Source: Fidelibacterota bacterium
GTDB taxonomy: Bacteria > Fidelibacterota > Marinisomatia > Marinisomatales > TCS56
Reading direction: 5' to 3'
NCBI GenBank assembly: GCA_013203015.1
Contig: JABMPO010000103.1
Coordinates: 1 to 8,249 of the forward strand
DNA: 8,249 nucleotides
A program made the position numbers and the translations under genes. The stretch's first letter is position 1; each line of letters starts with the position of its first letter. Positions 6,010 to 8,249 of this stretch are shown piece by piece. Under the pieces are notes generated by a model. It was not told the DNA's origin. It did no database searches and worked only from the letters and a program-made list of their open reading frames with translations.

Positions 6010-7227
6010 ATGTGGCGCAAAATCCCGGTACTTCTGCTGGCAATTATTATCAGTGCCGTATCACAAGCCGAAATAATCGAAAAAGAATTTGTAGTTGAAC
6101 CAAATCAAACTCTTTATGTTGATACTGAAGTGGGCGGCGATCTGGCAGTAACCGGCTGGGAAAAAGAGCGCGTGCTGGTTACCACAACTTTTCGGGGCGC
6201 GGCTTGTGAAGACCTTGATCTGGACATCACGTTACGCTCCGGTGATGTTTATGTTGATGCCAACTGCGATCATCGTGACTGGGGCTCGGACTGCGACATA
6301 GAGTTTAAAATTATGGTTCCCGACCATTTTAACCTCGACCTGGAGTCAAAGGGTGGTGATTTTACGATTATTAATGTAACTGGTAGATTTGAGGGTGAGA
6401 CCATGGGTGGCGATATGGAATTTGTCCGGCTTAATGGATATATGCATTTCGTTACTATGGGTGGCGAGATTGATCTGCGCAATTCAAACGTAGATGGTTT
6501 GGTAAAAACCATGGGCGGATCGGTCACAATCCGTGATGTTGTGGGAGATATTAAAGGAAAAACTATGGGCGGTAATGTCTATTATAAAAACGTCACCTCC
6601 AATGATAAAGGCACCCTGGAAACATCAACCATGGGCGGTAATATTGATATCCATTCCAATAATCAATCTGTAAAAGCCTCTACAATGGGTGGCAATATCA
6701 ATGCCAGCGGAACAGAAGTAAACGTCTCCACCATGGGTGGTGATATCGACGTCAAAGAAGCATCACTCGGTGCAAAAGTGCATACCATGGGAGGCGATAT
6801 TTATATTAAATCCGCAAATATATTTGTAAATGCTAGAACCATGGGCGGCGATATCGATATCGACGCCATAGATGGTTGGATTAAAGCCATCACCATGGGT
6901 GGCGATATTAAAGTGCAAATGGTTGGTGATCCAAAATCAGGCGAACGACATGTCCAGTTAACATCGTTTGGGGGTGATGTCGATTTGAGAATCCCGGATG
7001 GTCTTGATATGGAATTTGATATTGAATTGATTTACACCAAAAATCATCGCCGGAAATATTCAATCACCAGCGATTACAATATCAATTTAGAGGAATCCGA
7101 AGAATGGGAAAAATCATTTTTCCGTGAACCAAGGAAAGTAATCTATGGTACCGGGACAGTCGGTGATGGAACGCATTTAATAAAAATTAAAACGACGAAC
7201 GGTAATATCTTTATTCATAAAAGTTGA
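6010..7227 (+). CDS. Secreted DUF4097-type beta-repeat (putative adhesin-like) protein with TMGG solenoid
   Basis: The 405-residue protein starts with a signal peptide (basic MWRK, hydrophobic PVLLLAIIISAV, cleavage likely after SQA at residue 20), so the mature protein is periplasmic or surface-exposed. Residues 114-326 are a run of beta-rich rungs built on T-M-G-G-[DNES]-[IVM]: ten TMGG copies starting at 131, 149, 167, 185, 207, 225, 241, 259, 277 and 295. They are flanked by degenerate SKGGDFTI (113) and SFGGDVDL (319). The spacing is 18 residues except for one of 22 and one of 16. This fits the DUF4097/putative adhesin family, thought to form a beta-helix. Three cysteines (67, 87, 95) lie in the N-terminal part and may form a disulfide. 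There is no C-terminal sorting or anchor domain. AAGAGGA lies 7 nt before the ATG. Family relatives are often linked to envelope regulation, but the function here is unknown. Confidence 0.88.
   Translation: MWRKIPVLLLAIIISAVSQAEIIEKEFVVEPNQTLYVDTEVGGDLAVTGWEKERVLVTTTFRGAACEDLDLDITLRSGDVYVDANCDHRDWGSDCDIEFKIMVPDHFNLDLESKGGDFTIINVTGRFEGETMGGDMEFVRLNGYMHFVTMGGEIDLRNSNVDGLVKTMGGSVTIRDVVGDIKGKTMGGNVYYKNVTSNDKGTLETSTMGGNIDIHSNNQSVKASTMGGNINASGTEVNVSTMGGDIDVKEASLGAKVHTMGGDIYIKSANIFVNARTMGGDIDIDAIDGWIKAITMGGDIKVQMVGDPKSGERHVQLTSFGGDVDLRIPDGLDMEFDIELIYTKNHRRKYSITSDYNINLEESEEWEKSFFREPRKVIYGTGTVGDGTHLIKIKTTNGNIFIHKS
6400..6945 (+). repeat. Ten imperfect ~54-bp coding repeats (TMGG rungs)
   Basis: Each unit begins with a T-M-G-G codon block (for example ACCATGGGTGGCGATAT) at 6400, 6454, 6508, 6562, 6628, 6682, 6730, 6784, 6838 and 6892. 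The period is 54 bp, with one interval of 66 and one of 48, all in frame. Thr is written ACC, ACT or ACA and Gly GGT, GGC or GGA, and the remaining 14 codons of each unit are largely diverged. The repeats are therefore an old protein-level array rather than a recent DNA duplication or a CRISPR. Confidence 0.9.
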
Positions 7228-7258
7228 CCAGATTTTTCAACCAGTTATTCTTATTAAT

Positions 7259-7294
7259 AAAAAACCCCCGAATAAAATTATTCGGGGGTTTTTT
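7259..7294. terminator. Bidirectional rho-independent terminator between convergent genes
   Basis: A perfect inverted repeat, A6-C5-G-AATA against TATT-C-G5-T6, gives a 16-bp stem around an AAAT loop. Its GC core is CCCCCG/CGGGGG. A run of T follows the core on both strands (T6 at 7289-7294 on plus; T6 complementary to 7259-7264 on minus), so it can end transcription from the DUF4097-type gene (31 nt upstream) and from the converging oligopeptidase gene (stop 18 nt away). Confidence 0.95.
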
Positions 7295-7312
7295 ATTGTA
7301 AACAATCGCCTG

Positions 7313-8249
7313 TTATAATTTCGCGATCTCTTTTTCAAGCTTAGTTACCAGTTCATCGAGATTATCGATAACCGCCTGGAAAGTAGCTTCCATCGTTAAA
7401 TCGACTCCGGCTTTCTTAAGCTGTTCCATTGGGTAATCGTTACCGCCCGCTTTCAACAAATCAAGATATTTGCTTATGGCTTTTTTCCGGGCTTTCTTCT
7501 TGCCGGCGGTAATGTCGTTGAACAATTTTGCCGACGAAGCAAAACAGGTTGCATATTGATAGACATAATAGGGGTAGAAAAAGAAGTGGGGAATGCGTGC
7601 CCAGGTGATGTGGTACAGTTCGTCATGGGTTACGTCATCGCCATAATATTGCTGAAGCAAATCGGCATAAATACCATTTAGAACTTCCGCAGTGATTGGT
7701 TGCCCCTCTTCCACGAGCTTATGAGCCTGTAATTCGAAATCGGCAAACATGACCTGGGTGTAAAATGTTCCGGCAATATTATCAATCGCATGTGATAACA
7801 GAGTTATCTTTTCCTTGGGATCAGTAGCTTGTTTCAACAAATAATCCAGCAGTAAAGCTTCGGCCATGGTGGACGACACTTCCGCTACAAAAAGAGTATA
7901 ACCGGTAGTATTGAATGGTTGAGTTTCATTGGCATACATCGTATGAATAGAATGACCCATTTCATGGCCAAGAGTAAACATATCATCCATTGTGTCGCTA
8001 TAATTCAACAACATGTAGGGATGTACACCATACACGCCACCGGAATAAGCACCGCCGCGTTTGCCTTCATTCTCATATACATCTACCCAACCTCCTGAAA
8101 AAGCAGACCGCAATTTCGATTGATAATCTTTTCCAAGCGGCGCAACAGAGTTAATAACGATTTCCTTTACATCGTCGTATTCATAGGATTTATCAAAATC
8201 CAAGATAGGGATAGAAGTGTCATAAAGGTGATATTCTTCCAATTCTAAC
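7313..8249 (-). CDS. pepF: Oligoendopeptidase F, M3 family zinc metallopeptidase (C-terminal half, runs off right edge)
   Basis: The reading frame stays open through the right edge and encodes the last 311 residues or so of a protein normally near 600, so the N-terminal half is outside. The TTG at 8242 is an internal Leu (...LELEEYHLYD), not a start. The sequence holds GKRGGAYSGGVYGVHPYMLLN, then the zinc site HEMGH (codons 7966-7952) and the third ligand Glu in VAEVSSTMAEAL (codon 7882-7880), spaced as in the thimet/oligoendopeptidase clan. Downstream, IPHFFFYPYYVYQYATCFASSA is the Tyr-rich substrate-binding segment of PepF. These cytoplasmic enzymes cut short oligopeptides and help recycle peptides. 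The catalytic core is intact. It is convergent with the DUF4097-type gene and shares its terminator. The C-terminus is lysine-rich and helical (LVTKLEKEIAKL), as is common in PepF. Confidence 0.93.
   Translation of the reverse strand, partial: LELEEYHLYDTSIPILDFDKSYEYDDVKEIVINSVAPLGKDYQSKLRSAFSGGWVDVYENEGKRGGAYSGGVYGVHPYMLLNYSDTMDDMFTLGHEMGHSIHTMYANETQPFNTTGYTLFVAEVSSTMAEALLLDYLLKQATDPKEKITLLSHAIDNIAGTFYTQVMFADFELQAHKLVEEGQPITAEVLNGIYADLLQQYYGDDVTHDELYHITWARIPHFFFYPYYVYQYATCFASSAKLFNDITAGKKKARKKAISKYLDLLKAGGNDYPMEQLKKAGVDLTMEATFQAVIDNLDELVTKLEKEIAKL

Noticed and set aside
6400..6945. CRISPR array or DNA tandem repeat element
   Set aside because: The periodicity is in frame inside a signal-peptide-bearing gene, and the repeats are conserved only as protein with synonymous variation; spacers and repeats of CRISPR type are absent.
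8240..8242. TTG as a start codon for the oligoendopeptidase
   Set aside because: The frame continues upstream to the window edge, and the upstream residues fit the expected PepF sequence; the real start lies outside the window.

Overview
The window reads as an ordinary chromosomal segment of a free-living bacterium with moderate to low G+C (near 40 % by eye). It shows no phage, transposon, CRISPR or RNA gene. Gene content (a full-length proofreading DNA polymerase I, an M3 oligoendopeptidase F, an RNase Z-like metallo-hydrolase and a secreted DUF4097-type beta-repeat protein rich in TMGG motifs) and the weak or variable Shine-Dalgarno sequences suggest a Gram-negative lineage of the FCB/candidate-phylum kind (Calditrichota, KSB1, Marinimicrobia or similar). 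This placement is inference from gene style, not from a marker, and is weak.

Left part, minus strand, read right to left: polA (4607-1893), a possible 25-codon small ORF (1881-1804), an ABC transporter ATPase (1803-877), its ABC-2 type permease (880-131), and the start of a nucleoside 2-deoxyribosyltransferase-like gene (134 to beyond the left edge). Spacing is extremely tight. The small ORF begins 11 nt after the polA stop and ends exactly where the ATPase starts (TAAATG); the next two junctions are 4-nt ATGA overlaps. The whole set therefore looks like one translationally coupled operon. One ATPase plus one six-helix permease would assemble as a 2+2 exporter; its substrate is not evident. 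The ATPase departs from consensus at three nucleotide-handling positions.

Middle: a 331-bp divergent intergenic region (4608-4938) separates polA from a plus-strand MBL-fold hydrolase (4939-5763). It contains a candidate polA promoter, a pair of near-identical 14-bp direct repeats, an 11-codon leader-like ORF and a perfect 8-bp hairpin.

Right part, plus strand: after the MBL gene comes a 23-residue hydrophobic small ORF with a near-ideal ribosome binding site (5865-5936). It is followed by the exported DUF4097-type protein (6010-7227), which carries ten TMGG motifs spaced almost exactly 18 residues apart, a probable beta-solenoid. A strong symmetrical hairpin terminator (7259-7294) separates it from the convergent 3' part of an oligoendopeptidase F gene that runs off the right edge.

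The most interesting items are the two unannotated small ORFs, the ABC ATPase with an apparent Q-loop/H-loop residue exchange, and the highly regular TMGG solenoid. I did not find a clear previously undescribed defence or mobile system.
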